64,000 bases of DNA, taken from the NCBI GenBank assembly GCA_013176395.1, contig JABMLP010000013.1:62001-126000 (forward strand), given 5' to 3'. This DNA comes from Venturia oleaginea (taxonomy: Eukaryota > Ascomycota > Dothideomycetes > Venturiales > Venturiaceae). Both the position numbers and the translations under genes were made by a program. The notes beneath the pieces were generated by a model, which saw only the letters and a list, made by a program, of their open reading frames with translations, was not told the origin of the DNA and ran no database searches. Numbering within the stretch: position 1 is the first letter of the stretch; every line of letters begins with the position of its first letter. This document shows, piece after piece, positions 54,164-64,000 of the stretch.

Positions 54164-54663
54164 CGTAGCAATATTCTGGTCAAGGTGCGATGGGAGAGTG
54201 CGCTGTCAAGAATGCCGTAGCTTTAATAGTCCTTCGCAGGCTGAAGGAGTCGAATTGTTGACCAAGAGAGTTCGTGTGGAGATCGTACGGGTGAAGTGTC
54301 AGCTCGGCGACAGATCACAAGAGCGGCAGCTCTGCATATTCCTGCCAAGGTCAGGGTGGCGAAGCAGATTGCACAGCCTTGACTTTCCATCATGCAAACA
54401 GCGAGTCATAATATGGGCTGTTCTTCGCATTTCAGTCTCAACCACCTTCGGAGAAAATCTAGTGTATCTATTGTCGGGTGTAGGTTGATGTGCGATGCGA
54501 GAGAAGGGAAGTTAGATGTTAGATGTTGTCGCGACAGAAAGCGAATTACTCACGGGACCGGGGCTCGCGCCGAATGCGGAGTGTAGGACCACATAACTAC
54601 CCAAACCATATATCTATAGGCGGACACTAAATACCATAAAATATTACTTGGCACAACCGCCCC
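54164..54663. other. Space between the two HET genes, no gene seen
   Basis: About 500 bp upstream of HET gene 1 and downstream of HET gene 2; no coding feature supported. Confidence 0.3.
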
Positions 54664-56294
54664 TCAATCTCTCCTACCCCGTAGACGACGCAGCTTATAC
54701 GAGTTGAATGACGAGCTTGAAATGTCCGAAGGCCACTCCAGGTGCTGCTGGCGATCATTTCGTAAGTCTACCTCCGGCCAGAACCCTTCGCCGTCGAGGA
54801 TCCAGTACAGTCTATACGTACTCAACGTTAAGGATGGAAAATGTTTCAATTGTCCTTCAGGCAACTGATTCCAGTCAGCATACATTCTTTCTGGAGAACC
54901 ACAAAATCTCGACTGTAAGCATCTTCCGAGCACCCGTCTCGTCTCGTCACCTATAGCGTGAAGCAGAGCCTTAATGTCGCCATCCTCAATATTCTTCCTC
55001 GTCACCGATTGGTCAAGCTTGAAGAACTTGACATGCCCGTTGGTATCGAGGTCTTGGAAGATCGTGGCCCGAGCCTCACTGAGACGAGCCTCCAGATATT
55101 CATCCGTCGTTCCGACTTGCTGACGAATTTCCACCATGTCTGCGTCCACTTGTCTTTGAGCCCCTTACGAGAAGGCTCACAAGCTGCCTGCCAGTCTTCG
55201 TCTTCTTTCTTTTTAGTCGCGGAAATAAATGTATGGATCTTCTCGTCAGCAATATGTCGCAGATCCATGCTGTCCTGTAGCAGGCGGCTGAATTCGATCA
55301 GAAGAGGTTGAGTATGGTAGATCTCGTCGTGGATAACCTTGGCAAGGACGTCAAAAAACCCCCCTTCCACACTCTTCTCGTAGTCGATCCCTACTGAAAC
55401 ACTACTATCAACTAGACCCTGTAATCCATAAACTTTGTCGCGCGGATTCTGGCACTCTGCGCCTGCCAAGCTGAAGAGCTCGAGAACGTAGATTAAACTA
55501 TAGCCTCGGCCCTGGCCTTCAAAATTTGATCTTTCTCGGAAGATGGACCGAACGATATCCGGGATCGAACTGTTGGTCCAACTTAATGATGAAGTGGGGA
55601 TCCGGACCCAGCGAAGTCACAAAGTTTTCCCAGCTTCTCCAGTGCTGGTCATGGACGATGGTGACTTTTTGTCCGAGCATGATCTCTTGAATGATTCACA
55701 ATCGCTGCCAGTATTGGCGATGGCACAAGTCCGTAGCGTAGTAATCTCTAGTGGCAGGACCGTTTTTGATGAAGCCATCTTCGTCGACGAGGGCACTCAA
55801 ATTGGCGAGAGGTGAACTGAGACCAAGCCATACCAAGACCTCGTTCGCCTTCTGGAATGTCGCCCATCATCGTCACCTGATGATTTCTCTCAGTAGAATC
55901 GCTTTTTTGTATACAAATCTGATCAATCCAGAAGCTTTGCCCGAGGTACGCCATCTCAATTCGAGTGTCGGGCCCGCCACCGTAGCAGTCATCTGTCTTC
56001 TTACGAAGCGCCCCTATATTACTCAGAAAGTTCCACAGATTCTCCCGGATGATGAAAGCATGACCATCAATATCAATTTTTCGGCTGGGCTCAGGCGGCC
56101 CCCACATATAAGATAGGGCGTTGTACGGTGGGGCAGCTTTCAAGATCAAAGACCTCAACAGTAATATTGATCTGATCAGACTTGGAATGGGCGCCAGGAT
56201 CGGTGAATCGTAATAAGCGAATCTGTGTCTTCTGAGGATCGAGTGGCTGGTGCTTGTACAGCTGGGCTGAGGCCTGGTCATTTTTCGCTGCCAT
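54664..56294 (-). pseudogene. HET-domain gene 2, paralogue of gene 1, dead
   Basis: Starts at ATG 56294 (MAAKNDQASAQLYKHQPLDP). The segment HQPLDPQKTQIRLLRF matches HQPIDPQKTQIRLLQI of gene 1. Coding switches frame near 56131 (one extra C in CCCC) into PPYNALSYMWGPPEPSR. It continues through ENLWNFLSNIG and SFWIDQICIQKSDSTERNHQ, then shifts again near 55860. TGA at 55696-55698 replaces Trp in the RLWIIQEIM-type motif. Further down a frame with NPRDKVYGLQGLVDSS and one with YLEARLSEARATIFQDLDTN complete it to 54664. At least three frameshifts and one nonsense codon: fully inactive. It sits head to tail with gene 1, a tandem duplication. Confidence 0.8.
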
Positions 56295-56806
56295 GCCAGC
56301 TGAGGCGACGTCGAGTTGTTCTGTATAAGATGTGTTGAAAGATAGACTGAGGCTCACTGCACTTCAAGGTCGTTGCGGACACGGCGCATAGAGCGTGGTG
56401 ATAGAGATGAACTCGATTAAATCATGGCGGGCTTTACGTGTCAGCCGAGCATAACAAGCCCTGCAGGTGCATGAAAATGCAAAATGAATGGGTCTGCTTC
56501 GCCTCATTTCGATCCAGTGTTGTTGAGCCACAATAAACGAGGGTGAATCTGTTCCACAACAGGCAACTGTTTGAGATGCGGTGAACACAATCGTGAAAAG
56601 CTTGATTGAGGTTGATAGTTTGTGGCGCCGAGAATGCGATCACAGTGCAAGAGTGATCTCGCTGAATGGTGCAACGAGATTGACATTCGACGAGAGCTGT
56701 TTGAAGTTTTCTTTGCATTTAAATTCCTCGCAGTCTGATCCAGAAATTGTCAAAAAGTTCACAGGCTTACGCGCGAACTGGAAATATCAATCTAGGGCCA
56801 GCGCAA
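56295..56806. other. Intergenic, no gene seen
   Basis: Upstream of HET gene 2 and downstream of the CREG-like gene. Confidence 0.3.
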
Positions 56807-57556
56807 TCAAAGTTCGCCCTTGCCAAACCAGCGATCCCACATTGAAGTATGCTCACCGGGAATACGAATCTTCTGTATCTCCTCCTCAGTGATGCCTTGC
56901 CAGGTCTCTAGCGGAATCCATCCAATGTATGAACGGTCCCCAAATCCGCCAAACCAATAGACTTCCTTGACGGCTAATCTGACCCAATGACTTGTGTGGA
57001 TGTCATTGCCTGGCTGCCAAATGACAGAATCGGGGTGATACTTCGAAAAGCAAGTTTTGATGCTCTGAGTCTTGATCTCCTCCTCTGAAAGGTCCTCCAA
57101 CGTGCCAAACAACGCAAATCGAGCCAGCTTTGCAGCAGAGTATGGGTGGTTTGTTTTTGGGTGGAATCGCAGCGAGAGTGTGATATTGCTTCCGGCAACT
57201 ACATTCCGGTAGGTTGAAGCAATGTTGACCGCGAGGATGGTTGGGTTTCCTGTTTCTGGCTGGCAATCGGCAAAGTACTCCATAAGGCCAAGAGGGAGGC
57301 CTGCAACAGAGTCTGGTCGGTTCTCAAGGGTGGAGGCGGAATCAGGCTTTGGGAAGACTGTTGATAGAGTGCCTAGCTTCTCGAGCCTGAGCATCCGTCG
57401 AGCCATAGCAGCCGACTCTCGAACGGTGGGTATCCGATAGCCGCCATTTGTAGCTGGTTCGTCCGAGGGATTGGAGAAGATATGCTGGGGCGCAGGAGTA
57501 AGAGAGCCGGATGCCAGTTGCGAGAGGAGAGCGATAGCCGTAGTGGAAAATTTCAT
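56807..57556 (-). CDS. CREG-like secreted protein (pyridoxamine 5'-phosphate oxidase-like fold)
   Basis: 249 residues from ATG 57556, chosen because it begins a signal peptide (MKFSTTAIALLSQLASGS); an upstream Met would bury it. The domain follows: AAMARRMLRLEKLGTLSTVF, LPLGLMEYFADC, TGNPTILAVNIASTYRNVVA, NITLSLRFHP, ARFALFGTLEDLSEEEI, CFSKYHPDSVIWQPGNDIHT, YWFGGFGDRSYIGWIPLETW, ending GKGEL. This is the split-barrel FMN-binding-like fold of CREG and fungal relatives, most of which are secreted glycoproteins that probably do not bind FMN. No intron. Undamaged. Confidence 0.87.
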   Translation of the reverse strand: MKFSTTAIALLSQLASGSLTPAPQHIFSNPSDEPATNGGYRIPTVRESAAMARRMLRLEKLGTLSTVFPKPDSASTLENRPDSVAGLPLGLMEYFADCQPETGNPTILAVNIASTYRNVVAGSNITLSLRFHPKTNHPYSAAKLARFALFGTLEDLSEEEIKTQSIKTCFSKYHPDSVIWQPGNDIHTSHWVRLAVKEVYWFGGFGDRSYIGWIPLETWQGITEEEIQKIRIPGEHTSMWDRWFGKGEL

Positions 57557-58127
57557 GATGGCAAAAATATCGTTAGCTATCACTGAAGGGCTGCTTGGAG
57601 CAGAAATTGAATACTTGTATGTGGAATGGATCAATGACACCTTCGGCAGGACTAGCAGTTGTTATGTTGATGCTCATATCAAGATCCCTACCACCGATCA
57701 AGGGTGGCGTATCGAGACCATCGTGATCGTGATCGTGATCGATTGGAAATAAATCACGACTGGTAGGAGTCAGTATACATTTTTCAAGGCACTGCAATAT
57801 CAAATCTCGAATCATGGTGCAACTTTTGTTCCCTCCAGATTTCAGACTTTCAAAGACCAACATTGCCAGAGTCCACGGATAGGATCACGTGCACGCTAAA
57901 CCACACAGTGACAGTCAATATCCACCGCGAAGAATCACTCTCCGTCCAACTCACGACGCCAAACGACAACCACATCCCTTTGCGAAGTGAGTACTCACGC
58001 CATTCCCAGGCCTTACCCAGTGCACACCAAATTCGAATTCCACTACTGCCTCAAGCGCACTTTGACGATTGCGAACATCTGCTAACCCAATTCGCCACAG
58101 CCTTCATAACCAACCCCAACCGCAATC
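57557..58127. promoter_or_regulatory. Bidirectional promoter region between CREG-like gene and eS30
   Basis: 571 bp between two divergent starts. Contains (GATCGT)n microsatellite at about 57720-57742. No individual factor site is claimed. Confidence 0.5.
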
Positions 58128-58481
58128 ATGGGAAAAGTTCACGGATCCCTCGCCCGTGCCGGTAAAGTCAAGTCTCAAACACCAAAGGTACGACAATTAT
58201 GGATACACTTGGTAGCTCTGGGAGGAACACAACATCTGGGGCATTTGGAAGGACTGCTCGGGAATATGTGGGGACAGATTGCTGACATGTCGCCTCCAGG
58301 TTGAGCCCCAAGAAAAGAAAAAGAAGCCAAAGGGTCGTGCCTACAAGCGCATGGTGTACACACGCCGCTTCGTAAACGTCACAATGACCGGTGGCAAGCG
58401 AAAGGTACGGCAGACGCAACTTGAGGACGAGTGAGTTTTGGCTAACGATCGCGACAGATGAACCCCAACCCAACCACCTAA
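58128..58481 (+). CDS. rps30: 40S ribosomal protein eS30
   Basis: Three exons: 58128-58187, 58300-58404 and 58458-58481, giving 62 residues. The sequence begins [20 protein letters not shown] and continues [40 protein letters not shown], with TT at the end. It matches yeast eS30 in length and pattern. The protein stands alone, without the ubiquitin-like FUBI fusion of animals, as in yeast. It sits in the small subunit near the decoding centre. Introns of 112 and 53 nt have GCTGAC and GCTAAC branch sites. Too short and too split to appear as one ORF; undamaged. Confidence 0.95.
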
Positions 58482-59313
58482 ACAGCCACCCATCATGAAG
58501 GAAGGAAGGGAATCGCGTAGAAACGGGGAATGGGTTATTTTATTGCAATGGGTTAGCACTTGATCAAGGCAACCAGTCATGATCTACGAGGCACAATGAA
58601 ACCTTGGTGGTAGAGTCATGTGCTCGGCTTTGGGAGGAAAGGCATGAACGGCGTTTATCTCGGGAGCCTGTATACTCGGCATGCAATCAATTACGACTTC
58701 CGCCCTACTTGCTTGTGCCACTGCGAGTACTTGCGAAAAGGACAATCAAAGGACTGCCAAAGGAATGTCAAGATCTAAACTCGACATTTTTAACTATTGA
58801 AGGTGAAATGAGTCCTGAGATTCCATATTTTTTCCTTCTGAAGCCAATCCTAATGGACAAATCAAGCGGTCTGGATAGTTTGCGAATTCCAAATGAGATC
58901 TGGCAATACTACAATACCTGGAAGCGAGCCTGGACTTGCTAGATTCCCAGTATCACAAAGAAATATTTGACATGGAGATGTATTCCGAAATCACAAGTTC
59001 CATATTGCCTGTACAATGATCTACTTCGACGATTCGAGTTGCCTTCTAGAACTCTTTATGCTGCAGGGTGGTCTCCTTGTGTCTCGACCACTGATTAGAA
59101 AATATCTTGAAACGTTCCATACAGAGATGATGAGCCAATGTGATTTCCATTTCAGATCAATCATCAATCCACATCTTTATCGTGAATTACGATCGCTCGG
59201 CTTTCCCTCGGAACAAGCGAATCACCACTAACGTCACCCGCACCTCTTCACATCTCCAACTCAAACGACTTTTTCCTCCTTCACAATTCCAAATAGCCCA
59301 ACCAGAATTCAAA
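58482..59313. other. Intergenic, no gene seen
   Basis: Open frames at 58604-58942 and 59016-59231 lack family features. The last ~100 bp should hold the promoter and leader of the next gene. Confidence 0.3.
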
Positions 59314-59858
59314 ATGTTTAAGAAACTATTCGGAGAAGTATGCACGATATTCCTACAGCTTCCAAAGATGCAACCGCATCTCAAATTCACTTCTATCACC
59401 TCGAACTTTCTAGAAACCCTCCGCTAACCATCATCCCTACCCAGCACGGTGCCAAGGATATCATAACCGTCTTCCACAAACCCTCCCTCTCCCAATCCAC
59501 CCGCGTCGTCACCTTCCTCAAACAAACCCAAGCAAACGCCAAAGCCACAGCAACGGAAGATCAAGCCTCCTCGCACCCTATAAGCAGTAAACCCGAACGC
59601 ACGGAATTCGATCTCGATGTACAAGAGGCTGAGCCGACGGAGGATCAGTTGAAGAGCATACTTGAGTATGTGGGTGAGAGTGGAGCGGGCAAGGTTGTGG
59701 AGGGGGCAAGCAGTGTGAGAGATGCTGTGAGGAAGGTCAAGGAGGATGCGGGGAGGTTTCGGAGGCCCTTGATTGTGGATTGGCATCAGGGAAAGGTGGT
59801 GGTGGGTGAGGAGCAGAGTGAGATTATGAGGTTGTTAAGGAGTTTAAAAAAGGATTAG
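59314..59858 (+). CDS. DUF1687 (FMP46-like) thioredoxin-fold mitochondrial protein
   Basis: Exon 1 (59314-59337) encodes MFKKLFGE; after a 107-nt intron (GTATGC, GCTAAC branch, CCCAG) exon 2 (59445-59858) begins HGAKDIITVFHKPSLSQSTR. Total 145 residues. Landmarks: thioredoxin-like first strand ITVFHKPSLSQSTRVVTFLK, RTEFDLDVQEAEPTEDQLKS, ILEYVG, and the C-terminal PLIVDWHQGKVVVGEEQSEI, MRLLRSL. The fold resembles arsenate reductase-like redox proteins; yeast FMP46 is mitochondrial. No catalytic cysteine is present in this copy, so redox activity is doubtful. Confidence 0.85.
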
Positions 59859-61609
59859 TAGGTTCGGCACAAAGACAGATGGCGTGGATGGCATGGTACG
59901 ATAGGGTACGAAGATCGGGATTTCGACTCAAAAGCAGATGGTTAGTATGTACACATAATGGATAATATGACTTATGGACGGTCGGATACCCAAAGACAAT
60001 AGATTGGACCTAGATGTACTCGTTTGGCCCGGTGGACTTACGTCTAACAGTACACTTTTCGCACAAACTTGGTCGAGATGAAGAGCCTGACAACCATGCA
60101 TGAGGAGATCGGAGATAGAAGGGCTAAATATGCTAACTGGGAGATCTGACACGATGGACACTGGCGAGGTAGGTGATCCAGTTGCCGAGGAAATTCTGTC
60201 ATTCTATTGGGTTTGAAGTCGATCCCAGGACGGTGAGTTTAGGTTTTGAATACCAAATGCTAATTCATGCCCTCTGAAGAAGACGAACTGAATCAGCTTG
60301 ACACGATGGAAGGGACAACATAAATGTAAGCATTGGTGCTTTCAAACCATTGTCTGTCGCCAGAGAACGTCCGATTCAATTACGAGTGATCCTGGAAATT
60401 GGTCGGTTGACTCAAGACAGACAGCAGACCCAGATGTAAGATCTTCTCCGTACACCCATGATACACATTAGATACCGCTGACTATGATGTAGTCGATATA
60501 CTGGCTCGAGACAAATTGAGCGTGATGGTTTGCATTCAAAAACGTATGGGAAAACAACAGCAACAGTAAGATATATACTCTTCGTACTCATTCTAGGATG
60601 CAGCTGACTATTCTACAGCTAACCAAGAGCCATTCTCAATGGACTGAGGGAAGCATTGGGAATCGATATGCGAACACTCTATATTTACATGTGTAGATTG
60701 GGAAGCTTCTCGCCAAGGTTAGGTTCCAGATTATCACTTATGCACAGAGCTTGATCTAATGGCGGATGCACTGATTGGAGAGCATGCGGGTTCGAATAGG
60801 ACGGGAGAAAGGACAGTAGATACTGTAAGATATACGCTCATTTTTATTTTTGGTATCCTTGTGCCTGGCTATGCTTTGATTCAAATGGAAACCCTCACCT
60901 TTGGATCAGTATCTATATTTTTCTGACAAGTCAAGGAATCAATTTTGCCAGCAATATATGGATATTGATCCGGTTTTGGCGTATAGCTGTTTGTTTCGTA
61001 CTTTGGCGGGTAGGGCACATATTGAGAACCTGCTGGAGGAGATACAGCTTCGCCAGCGAGTCTCTCATAGCCATACAATTCCCATAACGGTGATAGAAAC
61101 TACACTTGTTGGATGCTGTTCTTAACTCAGCTATTCAACGTGAGGCTATAACAAAAGAGCTGGGCTCGCGTGTCACTGGTGATCCTTGGGAGCAACGAGT
61201 TGGATCTTAAAGTAAGTCTTGCTCTTTACCAGTAAGCACTCGCAAAATTTCTGGAGATTTCTAACTGAAAATTTGCCAGGAAATCATCGATATTCATTGT
61301 TGTTCGGACACTTCCAATCCGTCTCGACTATTTGCTTGGGGACAAGAAGAGTCGATTGTGGTGTACTGTTGTTTGACTTGTCTCGCGTTGGGAAATTTCA
61401 ACACTCGCTCTTTCCTTCCTGGTGAAAGGCAGAAGACGACCACAGCAAAGGGACCCTGGCTCTTCAACACATGAAACTACACCTGTAAACACACGCTTGA
61501 CCATCTTACCCAATCCATTCTCGACCTTTCTTCAACTCCCTACACTACAACTCTCCACACCATCACCACTCCCTACCACCAACATACTATCACCAAAAGT
61601 ATCCGTCGC
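59859..61609. other. Long intergenic region with intron-like segments
   Basis: Between 60300 and 61270 several stretches look like introns (gtaagatcttctcc...gctgactatgatgtag at about 60437-60493; gtaagatatatactc...gctgactattctacag at 60569-60620; gtaagtcttgctct...ctaactg...ccag at 61211-61280). The intervening sequence has no consistent reading frame. It may be a decayed multi-intron gene or spliced non-coding RNA. Confidence 0.3.
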
Positions 61610-63956
61610 ATGTCACAACCACCACCCGATCCATCCATTGCTCCGGCGCCCAATCAATCCACCATGGCGTCTGGTGTTGCGTCCGCTGCCGACGCGCCGG
61701 CTCAGGCTCAGGCACAGGTCCAAGACAAAATACCACTAATGATCGTCCATTCACAGCCCGAACTTGATGCTAGGATTGAAGCTGGACAACTCCGCTTGCA
61801 GGATAACCGCAAGCATCTTCCTTACTTCCTCAACGTCACGCAACGATCGGACTGGAGAAAAGTTTTCGAAGAATGGCCATTGCCATATCCATGGCCACAC
61901 TTGAACAACGAAGCATACAGCAAGCAAGTCATCTATCACATCGCAGCACAAAACAACGGCGACGTGGGCTACCTTGCTGGACATTTCGTTCGTGAAGGCA
62001 GGTTCGGCGACCCGGCCAACATTGATGTTGCGGCCCTCCACCGGTTAACCAGCACACCTAAGCGCATCCACGAAGTCTTCAGTCCAGACGAGGGGGTGTA
62101 CTACTCCAAGGAGTTGTTGTTGAAGGTCTTTGAGTGGCACTTTCTCTCCACTAAGCTCGAGTTAGAGAAGAGCTCAGGCGTCCTCAACGTACCGCATGCC
62201 ATCGTATCGAAGAGCACAGGCAACTCGCCTATGCTGCGGCCGGCTAAGCACCGAAAGAGCAAGTCTCAGTTGTCCAGTGAGTACAGGTCTTTCATGATAC
62301 TGGGATTCTAGGTGGTGCTAACCACAACACAGTCGAAGTACCAGCCCATGGCAACCCGCATCTTCTGGCCGTACCTCCGTCTATTGGACCGCCGCCTCCG
62401 CCCAATCTTTCGTATTCTGGTGACTCGCGCCGCATTGCTTCTGCACAGGGTTCAATGAGACCACCTACTGGCATTCGAGGTGGTGACCGAGCTGCTTCTG
62501 GCTACGATGCGCCAACGGGTCCAAAGACAGGTCTGGGTATGGGACAGCGACCGTATATGCCTCCAACTCCGAACATGGGTCGGCCACCACATCCTTTGTC
62601 CCAACAGTCGACTCCTGGTCAAATGATGCATCCACAGCCTGCAGGTTATCCTCGTCGCGACACGTCAACTGGCGCGCTCGTCCCGAACAACAACATGGCT
62701 CAGCTTCCGCCACCACCAGCGATGAGAATGCCATCTGGAGAAATGAGATCTGCTCTCCCGCATCAGATGCCAGGACATATGTATGGTCACCCTGCTATGC
62801 CTCCACATTCTTCCCAGCATGGTTCAATGGGCCCAATGGGTCCACCACCTCCACCGATGGGTGTCATGGGCATGCCTATGCACCCTTCTGGCCTTCCAAT
62901 GAGCCCAATGCAGCCACCAATGCCGCCAATGTACTTCGATCCTGGCATGCCGCGCCCAATGAATGAACATGGAGGAATGCTGTACGACCCGAATCAACCG
63001 AATCCATCTCAGAATCGCCAGGATTTCAGCAGACCTCATCCTCGAAATCAACACTCGAATTACGGTCAGTATGTCGAAAATTCCCGGCACAACAACCAGA
63101 ATAATCGTGGCCGAAAGCAGTCGCGAGGAGGACGCGGCGGTGGCCGCGGTGGCATGCAATCGTACGATGGCGGACGTAGACAGTCGGTCCAAGCTACGGA
63201 TCGTCCATACCAAGGCAACATGCACGACTCGATGCCTTCTCCTCCAGTCGAGCGATCTCACCGAGAGAGCTTCTCGCGGGTTCAAGCGAATTCTCAGGAG
63301 ACTGAGCGATTCCCTGACTTCCAAGAGCAGCAGGAGCCGTTCAATATCAATACTATTCCACCTGAGCTACAATGTCTTCGCAAGTATATCGGTGCCGACG
63401 TCGAGGACATGGACTCTTTATGGATTGGAAATATTCCCCATGGCACCTCGGATCAGACGATCCAGTCGTTGATCGAAGGGGAAGTCAACGTTCCTGTCGT
63501 CATGGTCAAGCCTGTACTCGTTGACCCCAACAAGTCAGTTGGATGGACCATCGTTACTTTCCACAAGACCAGCGATGCCCGCTTGGTGCTTCAGAAACTT
63601 GAGGAGTTCAACTTCCGAGGTCACCGGCTCGACATTCAAGTTCCGGAGCGTTGCCGTCATGATCTTCCTGGATACAAGGTCCAGAGCAGACGCTCTTCTA
63701 ATCGTCATTCCGTTGTCGATGGGCCGATGCCAGGTGTTCCTGTGGGTCCTAGGTCATCCTTCAGCCGTAACAATAGTAGTCGTCAACTCCGCACCAACTC
63801 GATAGCTCACAGTGATGGAAGTGGTCGTAGGAACAGCTTGTTCTCGCCTCAAGATGCTAGGAGCGACATTCCTGTCCTACCGGACCTTCCAGAGGTTGCT
63901 GAAGCTCTCAAAGACGAGGTTAACGAGGGATCAATTTTTTCCCCTTCGGAAGTCAG
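61610..63956 (+). CDS. RRM-domain RNA-binding protein, 5' part (runs off window)
   Basis: Exon 1 61610-62276 and exon 2 62333-63956 (intron 56 nt, GTGAGT donor, GCTAAC branch, CACAG acceptor); a further donor GTACGT at 63957 shows the gene continues. Visible: about 763 residues. Ala/Gln-rich start, then a conserved block near residues 45-185 (RKHLPYFLNVTQRSDWRKVF; YYSKELLLKVFEWHFLSTKL) of unknown fold. A long Met/Pro/Gln/Gly-rich disordered stretch follows, then an RGG box (GRKQSRGGRGGGRGGM) and an RRM (DSLWIGNIPHGTSDQTIQSL; GWTIVTFHKTSDARLVLQKL; FRGHRLDIQV). Ser/Arg-rich downstream. Likely a cytoplasmic mRNA-binding regulator. Start at 61610; the Met at 61664 is an alternative. Confidence 0.8.
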
Positions 63957-64000
63957 GTACGTTTGAACAAACTGCAACACTTGCTGATCTCCTGGCAACG

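Noticed and set aside
60781..60800. tRNA gene suggested by GGGTTCGAAT
   Set aside because: No pairing T-arm, no A box upstream, no cloverleaf.
1..64000. CRISPR arrays, rRNA genes or bacterial operons
   Set aside because: No regularly spaced short repeats with unique spacers, no rRNA-like sequence; genes have fungal introns.

Overview
This window comes from a filamentous ascomycete (Pezizomycotina). The evidence is short introns (about 50-110 nt) with GTRNGT donors, CTAAC/CTGAC branch sites and YAG acceptors, heterokaryon-incompatibility (HET) domain genes, and fungal Ty3/gypsy, Ty1/copia, Tc1/mariner and Fot1/pogo elements. Ordinary housekeeping genes alternate with a heavy load of dead transposons and pseudogenes. 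Membership of the Leotiomycetes is only a guess.

Layout. Positions 1-12.5 kb form a nest of transposons. A gypsy element (minus) with a frameshifted gag and a one-base frame change before integrase abuts the gag half of a copia element (minus), whose 5' LTR and half-tRNA primer site are visible. A mariner with one in-frame stop follows, then a broken Harbinger, a hAT scrap, and the pol half of a second copia piece (plus) with its 3' LTR. Positions 13.0-14.6 kb hold copy A of a 1.6 kb retroposon. After it come a DUF6536 membrane-protein pseudogene, an intact six-exon OPT oligopeptide transporter (16.5-19.2 kb) and an intact alpha/beta hydrolase (20.4-21.4 kb). Positions 21.8-28.2 kb hold a pogo fragment cut by retroposon copy B, a broken lipase-like domain joined tail to tail to an Hsp70-like fragment, and a broken coiled-coil gene. 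Then come a SUR7/PalI-like membrane protein (28.7-29.5 kb), an F-box-like protein (30.5-31.7 kb), a solo LTR, a pogo-derived MITE and retroposon copy C (34.5-36.1 kb).

Positions 37-46 kb are mostly genic: a carotenoid oxygenase with one nonsense codon, a small secreted cysteine-rich protein, the nascent polypeptide-associated complex beta subunit (its frame needs a one-nucleotide exon), a cysteine-rich single-pass membrane protein, and a small F-box-like ORF. Positions 46.7-52 kb hold a second pogo fragment, a solo LTR and retroposon copy D. Positions 52.2-56.3 kb carry two tandem HET-domain genes, both dead; one is split by a solo LTR whose exact removal restores its frame. Positions 56.8-64 kb are conserved: a CREG-like secreted protein, ribosomal protein eS30, a DUF1687 thioredoxin-fold mitochondrial protein, and the 5' part of a large RRM protein that runs off the window.

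The strongest candidate for something undescribed is the 1.6 kb retroposon family. It has four copies in 38 kb, all starting at the same 5' base region, ending in an (AATC)n tail, with an internal ~354 bp tandem dimer and target-site duplications of 13, 13 and 15 bp on three copies. Copies A and D are nearly identical, so it moved recently. The second highlight is the single-nucleotide exon. Repeated TGG-to-stop and CAA-to-TAA-type changes in host pseudogenes and transposons suggest RIP-like or deamination mutation. No CRISPR array, rRNA or convincing tRNA gene was seen.
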